From a virus, in the IMG/VR virus record IMGVR_UViG_3300042923_000383, positions 1 through 58,039 of that record: a stretch of DNA of 58,039 nucleotides. One strand, written 5' to 3'. Below, piece after piece: positions 8,581 through 14,917 of this stretch. The first letter of the stretch is position 1. Each line of letters starts with the position of its first letter. The notes beneath the pieces were generated by a model, which had not been told where the DNA came from, did no database searches, and was given only the letters and a program-made list of their open reading frames with translations. The translations under genes and the position numbers were made by a program.

Positions 8581-8742
8581 ATGAAATACAGTGATAAATT
8601 AGTAGACCAGTTGATTGAAACAATTGCCAATGATGAAGATATCCCACTTTGTCCAAATGATGCTGGAATAGAAAAACAAGGCGAATGTGATGGAGACTGT
8701 AAAGAGTGTTGGCAAAAATCATTGGCAGGTGAGGATGAATGA
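8581..8742 (+). CDS. small acidic Cys-rich protein
   Basis: A 53-residue ORF starting MKYSDKLVDQ and ending with CDGDCKECWQKS, four cysteines in a possible zinc knuckle. The ribosome site GGAGCTGATTAA is right upstream, and the stop overlaps the next ATG (ATGA). Function unknown. Confidence 0.55.
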   Translation: MKYSDKLVDQLIETIANDEDIPLCPNDAGIEKQGECDGDCKECWQKSLAGEDE

Positions 8743-8989
8743 CAGTAGATGAAAGAAAAGATTTATTATATGCATTAGCATCAAACTATATAATTGAAAG
8801 CGAAAAAACGAAGTATATAACAGAGAAAACGCAACTAGCTATACATATGCAAAAGGTGTATTAGTTGGGGCATGTATGGCATTTGAATTAGATATGAAAG
8901 AAGATGACGATAGTTTAATTATAATCAGCGATAAAAAGAAAAAGGTTATATGTAAATTTCGCAAAGGAGATCATTTTGATGATAGATGA
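8739..8989 (+). pseudogene. small gene with a -1 frame break
   Basis: The first frame (8739-8864) gives 41 residues starting MTVDERKDLL. From about 8807 a second frame continues without interruption as AKGVLVGACMAFELD... to a TGA at 8987-8989, and reads much more like protein than the end of the first frame. The break falls in a run of six A at 8803-8808. Adding one A, or a -1 slip on the Lys codon, would join the frames into about 83 residues. The phase (GAA AAA ACG) is not the canonical slippery heptamer, so mutation or an indel in a homopolymer is more likely than programmed frameshifting. Confidence 0.5.
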
Positions 8990-9149
8990 ATTATTAACCG
9001 TGTTTTTAACAGCAATTAAAATACTAACAACAGTAATATTCCTAGCGTACATTTATTGCAAATTTGGCGAGTATCAAGAGCGTAAAAAGTACAAAAAGTT
9101 TGGCAGTGAAACGAAGGATAGGATCATGAGAACGATTGTGAAGAGGTGA
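8979..9149 (+). CDS. small single-pass membrane protein
   Basis: A 56-residue ORF with an N-terminal hydrophobic segment (LTAIKILTTVIFLAYIY) and a basic C-terminus. AAAGGAGATC precedes the ATG. It overlaps the end of the broken gene upstream. Function unknown. Confidence 0.55.
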   Translation: MIDELLTVFLTAIKILTTVIFLAYIYCKFGEYQERKKYKKFGSETKDRIMRTIVKR

Positions 9150-9154
9150 GGTAA

Positions 9155-9304
9155 TTGGAAATTCCGGATATAGAAAGATTTAAGAATATGACTATTGATG
9201 AAATGGGTAGGATTGGTGCAGAACAATGTATCAATGAATTGATTGAGTACATAGAGCAATTAGAAAAACGTGAAAAAGCACTAAAAAGATTATTAAGTAT
9301 TTAA
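9155..9304 (+). CDS. small hypothetical protein
   Basis: A 49-residue ORF from TTG 9155 behind AGGTGAGG. It is acidic then basic and fully helical, ending in a heptad-like IEQLEKREKALKRLL, probably a short coiled coil. Function unknown. Confidence 0.5.
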   Translation: MEIPDIERFKNMTIDEMGRIGAEQCINELIEYIEQLEKREKALKRLLSI

Positions 9305-9321
9305 AATAGTAGGTGAAATAA

Positions 9322-9477
9322 ATGCTAAGAGATCATGATTTGAAAAATATGATTTACAACCTAGAAGAACGAAAAAACATAGACGTAGTACAATTTTCTA
9401 AAAATGCAGTAGCAGAGATATTGTCATATTTAAATGAGTTGCAAGACATTAGAAAGAAAGTGATCGGTAATGATTAA
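9322..9477 (+). CDS. small hypothetical protein
   Basis: A 51-residue helical ORF (MLRDHDLKNM start) behind AGGTGAAATAA. It overlaps the next gene by eight bases. No domain recognised. Confidence 0.5.
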   Translation: MLRDHDLKNMIYNLEERKNIDVVQFSKNAVAEILSYLNELQDIRKKVIGND

Positions 9478-9643
9478 CCAGTCAGCAATAGAAGCACAAG
9501 CAGAAAAGTTAAAGATAGAGACAAACATGGAAATAATCGCAGTTTACACAGAGTTTGGCAGTGTTCAATATTTCCCAGCAAGCACGAAGTTAGCGGAAGG
9601 TTTTGAATTGCTATATGCGACGAAAGAAAGTGAGGACAAATAA
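9470..9643 (+). CDS. small hypothetical protein
   Basis: A 57-residue ORF starting within the end of the previous gene (GTAATGATTAA). Helical N-terminus and a beta-like C-terminal half (VYTEFGSVQYFP). It abuts the following ATG directly. Function unknown. Confidence 0.5.
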   Translation: MINQSAIEAQAEKLKIETNMEIIAVYTEFGSVQYFPASTKLAEGFELLYATKESEDK

Positions 9644-10039
9644 ATGGAAAATCAATGGACATTTAACAGCCAAGAAGAGGGTATGTGGGGTTATGATGAA
9701 TTTAGTACAAAAAAAGAAGCGATTAAAGCAGGCATAGAATACGCTAAGGATGAAAAATGGGGAAATTTATATGTAGGTCAAATAAAGCAAGAACCAGTAC
9801 CTTGCTGTATTGATATAGACGGCATAATTGAATCGGTTGGCGAGTCTATAGACGAAATAGATAGTGGCGACTCTGGATATTCAGAAAATTTTTTCAACAG
9901 TTTAACCAATGAACAAGAGATAGATTTAGAACTAATGCTAGAAGAAACATTTAACAAATGGGTTGAAAAGCACAATATCAAATCACAGGCTTTTACAATT
10001 AAAAATGTTACAAAAATAAACTTATTGGAGGAAAAATAA
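9644..10039 (+). CDS. conserved acidic phage protein upstream of SSB
   Basis: A 131-residue acidic protein with the WGYDEFSTKKEAIKAGIEYAKDEKW block that is frequent in phage proteins of unknown function, in which a small alpha/beta domain carries a KEAI helix. A very acidic Ser-rich middle (SIDEIDSGDSGYSE) follows. It lies two bases upstream of ssb and likely shares its transcript. No biochemical role can be read. Confidence 0.65.
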   Translation: MENQWTFNSQEEGMWGYDEFSTKKEAIKAGIEYAKDEKWGNLYVGQIKQEPVPCCIDIDGIIESVGESIDEIDSGDSGYSENFFNSLTNEQEIDLELMLEETFNKWVEKHNIKSQAFTIKNVTKINLLEEK

Positions 10040-10041
10040 TT

Positions 10042-10437
10042 ATGAATAAAGTAATCCTAGTTGGTCGTCTAGCACGTGATCCAGAAGTACGCTATACACA
10101 ATCAGGCAAAGCAAATGCTACTTTTACATTAGCGGTAACCCGTTATGGTAAAAATAATGAAGCTGACTTTATAAATTGTGTAGCGTGGGAAAAATTGGCT
10201 GAAATTGTTGGCAATAATCTGCTAAAAGGCAGCCAAATCTTAGTTGAAGGTCGCATTCAAGTTCGTAATTATGAAACACAAGACGGTCAAAAACGTTATG
10301 TGACAGAGGTAATCGCTCAAAATATTGAGTTTATGGGCAGTAAACAATCAAAACCGAGTGATGGACAAGCAGATAATAGTGGGGCAAATTCGTTCGGTAG
10401 TGAAATTATTCCAGACGATACCGATATACCTTTTTGA
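10042..10437 (+). CDS. ssb: single-stranded DNA-binding protein
   Basis: A 131-residue SSB with the full OB-fold in residues 1-105: MNKVILVGRLARDPEVRYT, FTLAV, then FINCVAWEKLAE and GSQILVEGRIQVRNYE. The C-terminal tail is acidic and ends DDTDIPF, the tip that docks partner proteins. Length is somewhat short of bacterial SSB (about 165), as is usual in phages because of a short linker. It coats single-stranded DNA during phage replication and recombination. GGAGG upstream is a strong ribosome site. Confidence 0.97.
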   Translation: MNKVILVGRLARDPEVRYTQSGKANATFTLAVTRYGKNNEADFINCVAWEKLAEIVGNNLLKGSQILVEGRIQVRNYETQDGQKRYVTEVIAQNIEFMGSKQSKPSDGQADNSGANSFGSEIIPDDTDIPF

Positions 10438-10464
10438 TCTATAAAATTTAAGGAGAGATTTAAG

Positions 10465-10668
10465 ATGGCAACATATTTAGAAATAGATAAATTTTTAGAA
10501 GATAATAAATTAACAAGAGATGAATTTGATAAAATTGTAAGTCAAGTTCGTAAAGTTAATTGGAAATTAGATAAAATCCTAAAAGACTCAGGAAAGCATT
10601 GGAGCGAATTAAACTCACATCTTTTGCCACAAATTATTGATTTCTATATAGAAACTAGTGCATGTTAG
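10465..10668 (+). CDS. small hypothetical protein
   Basis: A 67-residue helical, lysine-rich protein after AAGGAGAG. The segment SQVRKVNWKLDKILK suggests amphipathic helices. No family recognised; location after ssb suggests expression with the replication genes. Confidence 0.65.
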   Translation: MATYLEIDKFLEDNKLTRDEFDKIVSQVRKVNWKLDKILKDSGKHWSELNSHLLPQIIDFYIETSAC

Positions 10669-10679
10669 GTAATTAAACT

Positions 10680-11258
10680 ATGAAAACACAGCAAACTTTA
10701 GAACTTGAAAAATTAATCTATAGCCATACGGTGAAAATGGGGACGTTCGGCTGCTTTGAAGTGTCAATTGGATGGTTTGGAAACGGTGGACGTGTAGACT
10801 ATATGACTTATGATACGAAAAATGTTATTAGGTGCTATGAAATTAAAGTTTCTAAGTCAGATTTTCATAGCAAAAACGGTCATAATTTCGTTGGTGATTT
10901 TAATTATTATGTTATGCCAATAGAGTTGTACGAGCAGGTAAAAGACGAAATACCAAAGGAAATAGGCGTATACACAAAACGAAGATCAGAATATGGATTT
11001 GATGATTTTGTGTGTATAAAAAAACCAAAACGTAATAAAGAGGTTGACAAGGAAAATTTAAAATCATACATGATACGGTCGTTATCACGCGATGTAGAAA
11101 AAGCAATAAATAGTCAAGATGTTGATTTATTGACTAGGCAAAGAACTCGTATTTCTAGACTAGAAAGAGATTTAACAACCGAAAAGAGTCGTCATAGTGA
11201 ATTTAGGAATAAGGTTTATTGCAAGTATGGGCGTGAAGCTTATAGAGAATTAGCATAA
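10680..11258 (+). CDS. MmcB-like PD-(D/E)XK DNA repair protein
   Basis: A 192-residue protein of the MmcB / restriction-endonuclease-like fold. The core shows GGRVDYMTYD, then CYEIKVSKSDF (the E-x-K catalytic pair near residue 60), and DFNYYVMP, typical of this family. The C-terminal third is basic and helical. MmcB-like proteins are linked to DNA damage repair in bacteria; phage copies sit in replication/recombination clusters as here. No ribosome site is obvious directly upstream of ATG 10680, so coupling from upstream is possible. Confidence 0.75.
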   Translation: MKTQQTLELEKLIYSHTVKMGTFGCFEVSIGWFGNGGRVDYMTYDTKNVIRCYEIKVSKSDFHSKNGHNFVGDFNYYVMPIELYEQVKDEIPKEIGVYTKRRSEYGFDDFVCIKKPKRNKEVDKENLKSYMIRSLSRDVEKAINSQDVDLLTRQRTRISRLERDLTTEKSRHSEFRNKVYCKYGREAYRELA

Positions 11259-11271
11259 GGAGTGATTTAAA

Positions 11272-11526
11272 ATGATTAAAACAGAAGAAGAATACTGGAA
11301 TGAACGGTATAACCAAGAAGAGTTCCAAATGAAAATTTATTATCAAGATATCGGCTATCAAGCAACAAGACCAAGCACAATTTACAAACCAAATTTAACA
11401 ATTGACGGCAATATGTGGTGCGCGTTGTACGGTGACAATTTACAAGAAGGTGTCGCAGGATTCGGAAAATCACCAAGTAAGGCATATGAAGATTTTGATA
11501 AAAATTGGAATGAAGAATTGAAATAA
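11272..11526 (+). CDS. conserved phage hypothetical protein
   Basis: An 84-residue protein whose C-terminal half matches a motif frequent in phage small proteins: TIDGNMWCALYGDNLQEGVA, GFGKSP and a final acidic/aromatic DFDKNW. The fold is probably a small beta-hairpin domain. Function unknown. AAGGAGTGAT precedes it. Confidence 0.7.
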   Translation: MIKTEEEYWNERYNQEEFQMKIYYQDIGYQATRPSTIYKPNLTIDGNMWCALYGDNLQEGVAGFGKSPSKAYEDFDKNWNEELK

Positions 11527-11534
11527 ATAAAAAC

Positions 11535-11552
11535 GCAGGGGACATTCCCTGC
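11535..11552 (+). terminator. hairpin between hypothetical gene and resolvase
   Basis: GCAGGG-GACATT-CCCTGC, 6 perfect pairs, between the stop at 11526 and the ribosome site AAAGGTGG. No U-run follows, so it may limit translation or protect RNA ends rather than terminate. Confidence 0.35.
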
Positions 11553-11567
11553 AAAGGTGGCAATTAA

Positions 11568-11930
11568 ATGAGTAAAATTAATAGCAAGAACAAAGGCAAG
11601 CGGGGAGAATTATTGCTTGTAAAGGCATTAAAAGAACATGGATTCGATTGCAGACGTACACAGCAGTTTTGCGGTAAGGGTGGAGAATCAGCGGATGTGA
11701 TCGGATTGCCAAAAATACACATTGAATGTAAATTTGTTGAAAAGTTAAATATTTATGATGCGGTAAATCAAGCTAAAAGCGATTGTAGTACAGGTAATTT
11801 GCCAGCAGTATTCCATAAGCGGAGCAATTGCGAATGGCTTGTAACAATGCCGTTAGAATTTTGGATTGAGTTATATCGTGAGTATTATAGCGGATTATTA
11901 AATAACACAACATCGACAAAGGCGGTGTAA
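11568..11930 (+). CDS. Holliday junction resolvase-like nuclease (Hjc type)
   Basis: A 120-residue PD-(D/E)XK protein. The layout is that of Hjc-like resolvases: basic start, KRGELLLVKALKEHGF with the first acidic residue, SADVIGLP with the catalytic D near residue 45, then HIECKFVEK with the E-x-K pair near 53-55. It would cut four-way junctions in replicating or recombining phage DNA before packaging. The rest (WLVTMPLEFW) completes the fold. The early cluster thus holds several different nucleases of this superfamily. Confidence 0.82.
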   Translation: MSKINSKNKGKRGELLLVKALKEHGFDCRRTQQFCGKGGESADVIGLPKIHIECKFVEKLNIYDAVNQAKSDCSTGNLPAVFHKRSNCEWLVTMPLEFWIELYREYYSGLLNNTTSTKAV

Positions 11931-11932
11931 CC

Positions 11933-12868
11933 ATGGATTTCATGATAGTTGTTGGGTTAGTGCTATATTTTAGCTTTACGGTTGGAACAATAGCTAATTT
12001 TGTTATCAATCACAAAATAAAAAATATTAAACTTTTATATGCTTTTATTGCTCCGTTATGGGTGTTTTCTAGATATCCATATTGGATTGATATCATGGGG
12101 AGGAAATTAAAAAAAATGAATAACAAACTGCTAGAACAATTTAAAAAAGGTGAAGTAATATTATATACACCTACATTCGAAGATTTTAAGGCATTGATGG
12201 AATGGTGCGATACACAAAATATCAAATGGTGTGATGGTGATAAAGCAATGTATAATATGTCGATAATATTTGAAGCAAATAAAGATTTTACGCAAGGTGT
12301 AGAAAACAATACAGATGGAATGGTTTTTATCTCATCGAGTTATATTAGATTTAATAAAGCTACTTTTACAGCAAGCGACCTACAACAAGACAAACCAACA
12401 TTTACAAAAGACGATTTAAGGGTTGGGATGATTGTTGAAATGAGAGATGGCGATAAAGGTGTAGTACAAAAACAAATAATCGCAAGTATCGAGCAAGGAC
12501 ATTGTTATCAAATCAATAGTTATGACGTTAACTTGATACACCAATCGTTAACCGAAGATATGGACATAGCAAAAATCTACACAACCAACAACCTAATCGA
12601 AGTGCTGAACGGTAATTATGATTCGCTTGAGTTAGTGTGGGAACGTGATGCTTTTGATTGGAGTAAAGTCGAAGCAGATTCAAAAATATTAGTTAGTATG
12701 GACAATATAAAATGGGAAAGAAGGCATTTTGCAAAATATGAAAATGGTTTAATATATGCATGGCATAATGGATATACATCATTCACAGCACCTTTAGAAA
12801 ATTATTATGATTTTTTTAGTGCGTGGAAGTTCGCTAAACTCTACAAAGGAGACAACACTAGCATATGA
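11933..12868 (+). CDS. membrane-anchored hypothetical protein, possible fusion of two genes
   Basis: The full frame gives 311 residues: an N-terminal hydrophobic segment (MIVVGLVLYFSFTVGTIANFV) with a second weaker one near residue 38, then a soluble alpha/beta part. An internal in-frame ATG at 12116 follows GGGGAGGAAATT, an excellent ribosome site, so a separate 250-residue soluble protein may be made instead of or besides the anchored form. The soluble part contains FTKDDLRVGMIVEMRDGDKG, a motif repeated in phage proteins. Function unknown. In-frame fusion of a membrane peptide gene with a soluble phage protein gene would explain the arrangement. Confidence 0.55.
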   Translation: MDFMIVVGLVLYFSFTVGTIANFVINHKIKNIKLLYAFIAPLWVFSRYPYWIDIMGRKLKKMNNKLLEQFKKGEVILYTPTFEDFKALMEWCDTQNIKWCDGDKAMYNMSIIFEANKDFTQGVENNTDGMVFISSSYIRFNKATFTASDLQQDKPTFTKDDLRVGMIVEMRDGDKGVVQKQIIASIEQGHCYQINSYDVNLIHQSLTEDMDIAKIYTTNNLIEVLNGNYDSLELVWERDAFDWSKVEADSKILVSMDNIKWERRHFAKYENGLIYAWHNGYTSFTAPLENYYDFFSAWKFAKLYKGDNTSI

Positions 12869-13023
12869 AAAATAAACTAATATTATGCAAATCATGTGGC
12901 AACTGCAAATATCAAAATATATGTACAGAGGGCAAAGTAAGTAACGGTCAAACCTATAATAAGTTTGAATATTGCGATAAGTTTGCGGTAAAACGTGGGG
13001 AAATTGGGAAATTCGATTATTGA
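12865..13023 (+). CDS. small Cys-rich protein
   Basis: A 52-residue ORF overlapping the upstream stop (ATGA). Cysteines in CKSCGNC, one in QNICTEG and one in EYCDKF form a likely metal site. Function unknown. Confidence 0.55.
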   Translation: MKNKLILCKSCGNCKYQNICTEGKVSNGQTYNKFEYCDKFAVKRGEIGKFDY

Positions 13024-13032
13024 GGTGGTTGA

Positions 13033-13281
13033 ATGGATAATTTTACATTATTTTTAATAACAGCGATTGTACTACAATTCATTCTTATTTGGTATAAAAA
13101 TGGTGTTATAAAAACATTATCAACTGAAATAGATGAAAATAAAATTGAAATTAAAGAACAAATAAAAGAAAAACAATATTATTACAAATTAGCTAAGTAC
13201 CTATGGGATGAATATAGACCATATGAAATATTCCCTTCCAAATTTGCTAGAAATATTGATGAAATGAGTAAATGGAGCTGA
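13033..13281 (+). CDS. single-pass membrane protein with coiled coil
   Basis: An 82-residue protein: hydrophobic residues 5-20 (LFLITAIVLQFILIWY), then a charged coiled coil (IDENKIEIKEQIKEKQ) and a compact C-terminus. It could anchor in the inner membrane with the coil in the cytoplasm. It lies directly before the sigma-like regulator. Function unknown. Confidence 0.6.
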   Translation: MDNFTLFLITAIVLQFILIWYKNGVIKTLSTEIDENKIEIKEQIKEKQYYYKLAKYLWDEYRPYEIFPSKFARNIDEMSKWS

Positions 13282-13285
13282 TCGA

Positions 13286-13738
13286 ATGGCAATAAAAAAA
13301 GAGATAAAAGCATATGTTGAGTGTGAATTGCGTGATTATTTGCAGACAATACGCGATTTAGGCGAAGAACGGCAACAAATTATTTATAACTCACCTGCAT
13401 TTGATGATAGTGGTATTCGAGGTACAGATATTAGTAGGACGTGCGAGAAAAAGGCATTACAGTTAATTACTAGTAAGCGAATTAAACAAATAGAACGGAC
13501 AATAGCTGCTATACAATCGGTACTTAACGAACTAACAGAAGAGCAGTACAAGTTAGTAGTATTAAAATACTGGACTAAGCCACAAACCAGAACTGATGAA
13601 GGAATAGCCAAGGAATTAAACATTGATAAGAGAACCATGTATAGATGGACAAATGTGATTATATTGGCTGTCAGTATTGAATTAGGATTAGTTGATAATT
13701 TAGAATGTCAAAAACATGTCACTTTTAGGGGTGCGTAA
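13286..13738 (+). CDS. ArpU/RinA-like phage transcription regulator (sigma region 4 type)
   Basis: A 150-residue protein of the ArpU / DUF1492-like group. The N-terminal half is a long helical region; residues about 95-130 (EEQYKLVVLKYW..., DEGIAKELNIDKRTMYRW) form a sigma-70 region-4-like helix-turn-helix. Family members switch on phage late or packaging genes. Here the gene's last codons overlap a pair of ATGTCA repeats and are followed at once by the large structured RNA rather than by packaging genes. A second protein of this kind at 30464 precedes the large terminase. It may therefore drive the RNA (inference). Confidence 0.8.
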   Translation: MAIKKEIKAYVECELRDYLQTIRDLGEERQQIIYNSPAFDDSGIRGTDISRTCEKKALQLITSKRIKQIERTIAAIQSVLNELTEEQYKLVVLKYWTKPQTRTDEGIAKELNIDKRTMYRWTNVIILAVSIELGLVDNLECQKHVTFRGA

Positions 13739-13749
13739 TGTAATAAAAT
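13705..13749 (+). promoter_or_regulatory. possible promoter of the ornate RNA, with ATGTCA tandem repeat
   Basis: ATGTCA occurs twice, 11 bases apart (13705-13710 and 13716-13721), on one face of the helix, with AT-rich candidate -10 elements at 13736-13741 (TAATGT) and 13744-13749. It overlaps the end of the ArpU-like gene. A comparable tandem arrangement precedes the late operon at 30961. Assignment is by analogy with ArpU/RinA-type activation and is not proven. Confidence 0.35.
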
Positions 13750-14518
13750 GATAGTGTGAAGAGTTGTAGAAATACACTTTTAATACATTTGGACATGCCA
13801 AGGCGTACCGGCAGAGTAGCATCTCATTAAAAAGCGGTTGGGCATGACAACGTTTTGCGCGTGTGGGGCAAACGTAATAATAGATTGGTTAAGCAGACAA
13901 TAACGAGGGTTAGAGAAGTAATCTGAACGTAAGTAGCTAAAAGCATTTACGAAGTGCAAAATACGAAATATAGGATGAAAATCCTGCCTAACCAATCTAA
14001 AATACAATATATCATTTATTATCAGACTTGAAGGGTAAGAGGCAACCGAAGGTAACGAGCGCGTGGCTCACGATTACCGCCTAAATGATATGGTTGCCTG
14101 CCGTGTACCAATGGAGTGCTCAGAGCTGAAAGGGTGGGGAAACGGCATAAAGAGAGACTTAGTAATAAGGTGGCTCAATTGAGAGACTGATTTACGGGTG
14201 GCTCAGATGCTTGGCGGTGATGCTTAAACCGCCAACTAAATAACGTTCTTATACTTGATAGGCATAAGGATAATAGGGTGTGGCGTGAATAGGTAGACGC
14301 TAAATAATGGTCAAGGGATGGCTAACGCTCAAGCCTATGCTGGAAGACAGGTCGGGTAAATAGCCGGAAGATAGGGTTAGCCAATAAATTGCGTGAAAAT
14401 CATAAAACCATTTATCCTCTGTAAAGAGTGCCGACTAACGCGCAAATAATCTCATGTAAGGTGCAAATCCTTACCACTCTAACAACACAAAAATCCGAAG
14501 CTAATAACTTCGGCTTTT
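13741..14518 (+). ncRNA. large structured non-coding RNA, GOLLD/ROOL-like candidate
   Basis: No credible ORF runs through this 780-base stretch on either strand, but it is packed with long complementary pairs. Pairs include 13741-13753 with 14010-14021 (one bulge), 13794-13799 with 13841-13846, 13850-13858 with 13868-13875, 13882-13896 with 13984-13998 (14 pairs, one mismatch), 14040-14047 with 14092-14099, 14100-14104 with 14142-14146, 14211-14218 with 14228-14235, 14274-14280 with 14475-14481, 14319-14326 with 14376-14383, and 14389-14393 with 14441-14445. GTAA (GNRA) tetraloops close stems at 14158-14169 and 14417-14428. A terminator ends it. Size, phage setting, and a tRNA-like neighbour fit the ornate large RNAs GOLLD and ROOL. 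Family membership needs a covariance search. Confidence 0.7.
14495..14518 (+). terminator. intrinsic terminator of the structured RNA
   Basis: CCGAAG-CTAATAA-CTTCGG followed by CTTTT: a 6-bp GC-containing stem, 7-base loop and short U-run directly after the last helices of the RNA. It defines the RNA 3' end near 14518. Confidence 0.7.
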
Positions 14519-14526
14519 AAAAAATA

Positions 14527-14622
14527 TGCAAGTGGCTGCACTGTGGGAAGTGCCAGGAACAAATTCCGAATTTAAACTATTTGGTGGAAACAGGAAAATT
14601 GGTTCGATTCCAACCGCTTGCA
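14527..14622 (+). tRNA. tRNA-like element, anticodon not assignable
   Basis: Termini TGCAAGTG (14527-14534) and CGCTTGCA (14615-14622) form an 8-bp acceptor-like stem. A D-arm-like hairpin GCACT-GTGGGA-AGTGC lies at 14538-14553, and a T-arm TTGG-TTCGATT-CCAA at 14599-14613 has the classic TTCGATT loop. The 44 bases between are too long and irregular for a standard tRNA. The only clean 5-bp/7-base hairpin (loop TTAAACT) would give anticodon AAA with C at position 37, which is unlikely to decode. It may be a degenerate tRNA, a class II or Sec-like odd form, or a tRNA mimic belonging to the upstream RNA. Confidence 0.45.
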
Positions 14623-14686
14623 TCAAAACAAAAACATGTATGTTTGGATACATATAAATATAAATAAATTAAAGGATGTGCTTAAC

Positions 14687-14857
14687 GTGAATACAGAAGA
14701 ATACAAACAAAAAGCAGAAGAACTGCAAAAAGCGTCTTTACCATTGCTAGGATTTTTAAATAAATATTATCATCCTCATGCTTACGCAATAGTAACAGAG
14801 GGTAGAGTTGAAATAATTAGCGGTGAAATGTCGACTGGTTTGCAGGTTTGTGATTAA
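14687..14857 (+). CDS. conserved small phage protein
   Basis: A 56-residue protein from GTG 14687 behind AAAGGATGTG. It matches a short phage family with LPLLGFLNKYYHPHAYAIV near residues 17-35, then VEIISGEM. The fold is probably one helix and a beta hairpin; no function known to me. A strong terminator follows. Confidence 0.75.
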   Translation: MNTEEYKQKAEELQKASLPLLGFLNKYYHPHAYAIVTEGRVEIISGEMSTGLQVCD

Positions 14858-14873
14858 ATAATAGAACAAACAA

Positions 14874-14905
14874 AAAGCACCCTATAATAGGGTGCTTTAA
14901 CTTTT
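14874..14905 (+). terminator. intrinsic terminator
   Basis: AAAGCACCCTA-TAA-TAGGGTGC with U-rich tail CTTTAACTTTT; a stem of eight or more pairs. It closes the transcript of the small gene at 14687. Confidence 0.8.
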
Positions 14906-14917
14906 AGGAGGATGAAA

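Noticed and set aside
8803-8809. AAAAAAC at 8803 as a programmed frameshift site
   Set aside because: The heptamer is in the wrong phase relative to the upstream frame (GAA AAA ACG), so a canonical tandem slip cannot occur.
13730-13734. GTGCG after the ArpU-like gene as a group II intron start
   Set aside because: The ORF ends normally here and no domain V hairpin with AGC...bulge...GYU pairing or reverse transcriptase is present downstream.
13780-14007. Reverse-strand 75-residue ORF inside the structured region
   Set aside because: No ribosome site, odd composition, and the DNA is fully explained by RNA pairing (13882-13896 with 13984-13998).
14274-14482. A functional tRNA-Leu with an intron
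   Set aside because: The insert is only about 120 bases, lacks group I core elements, and no normal anticodon stem can be formed from the flanks.
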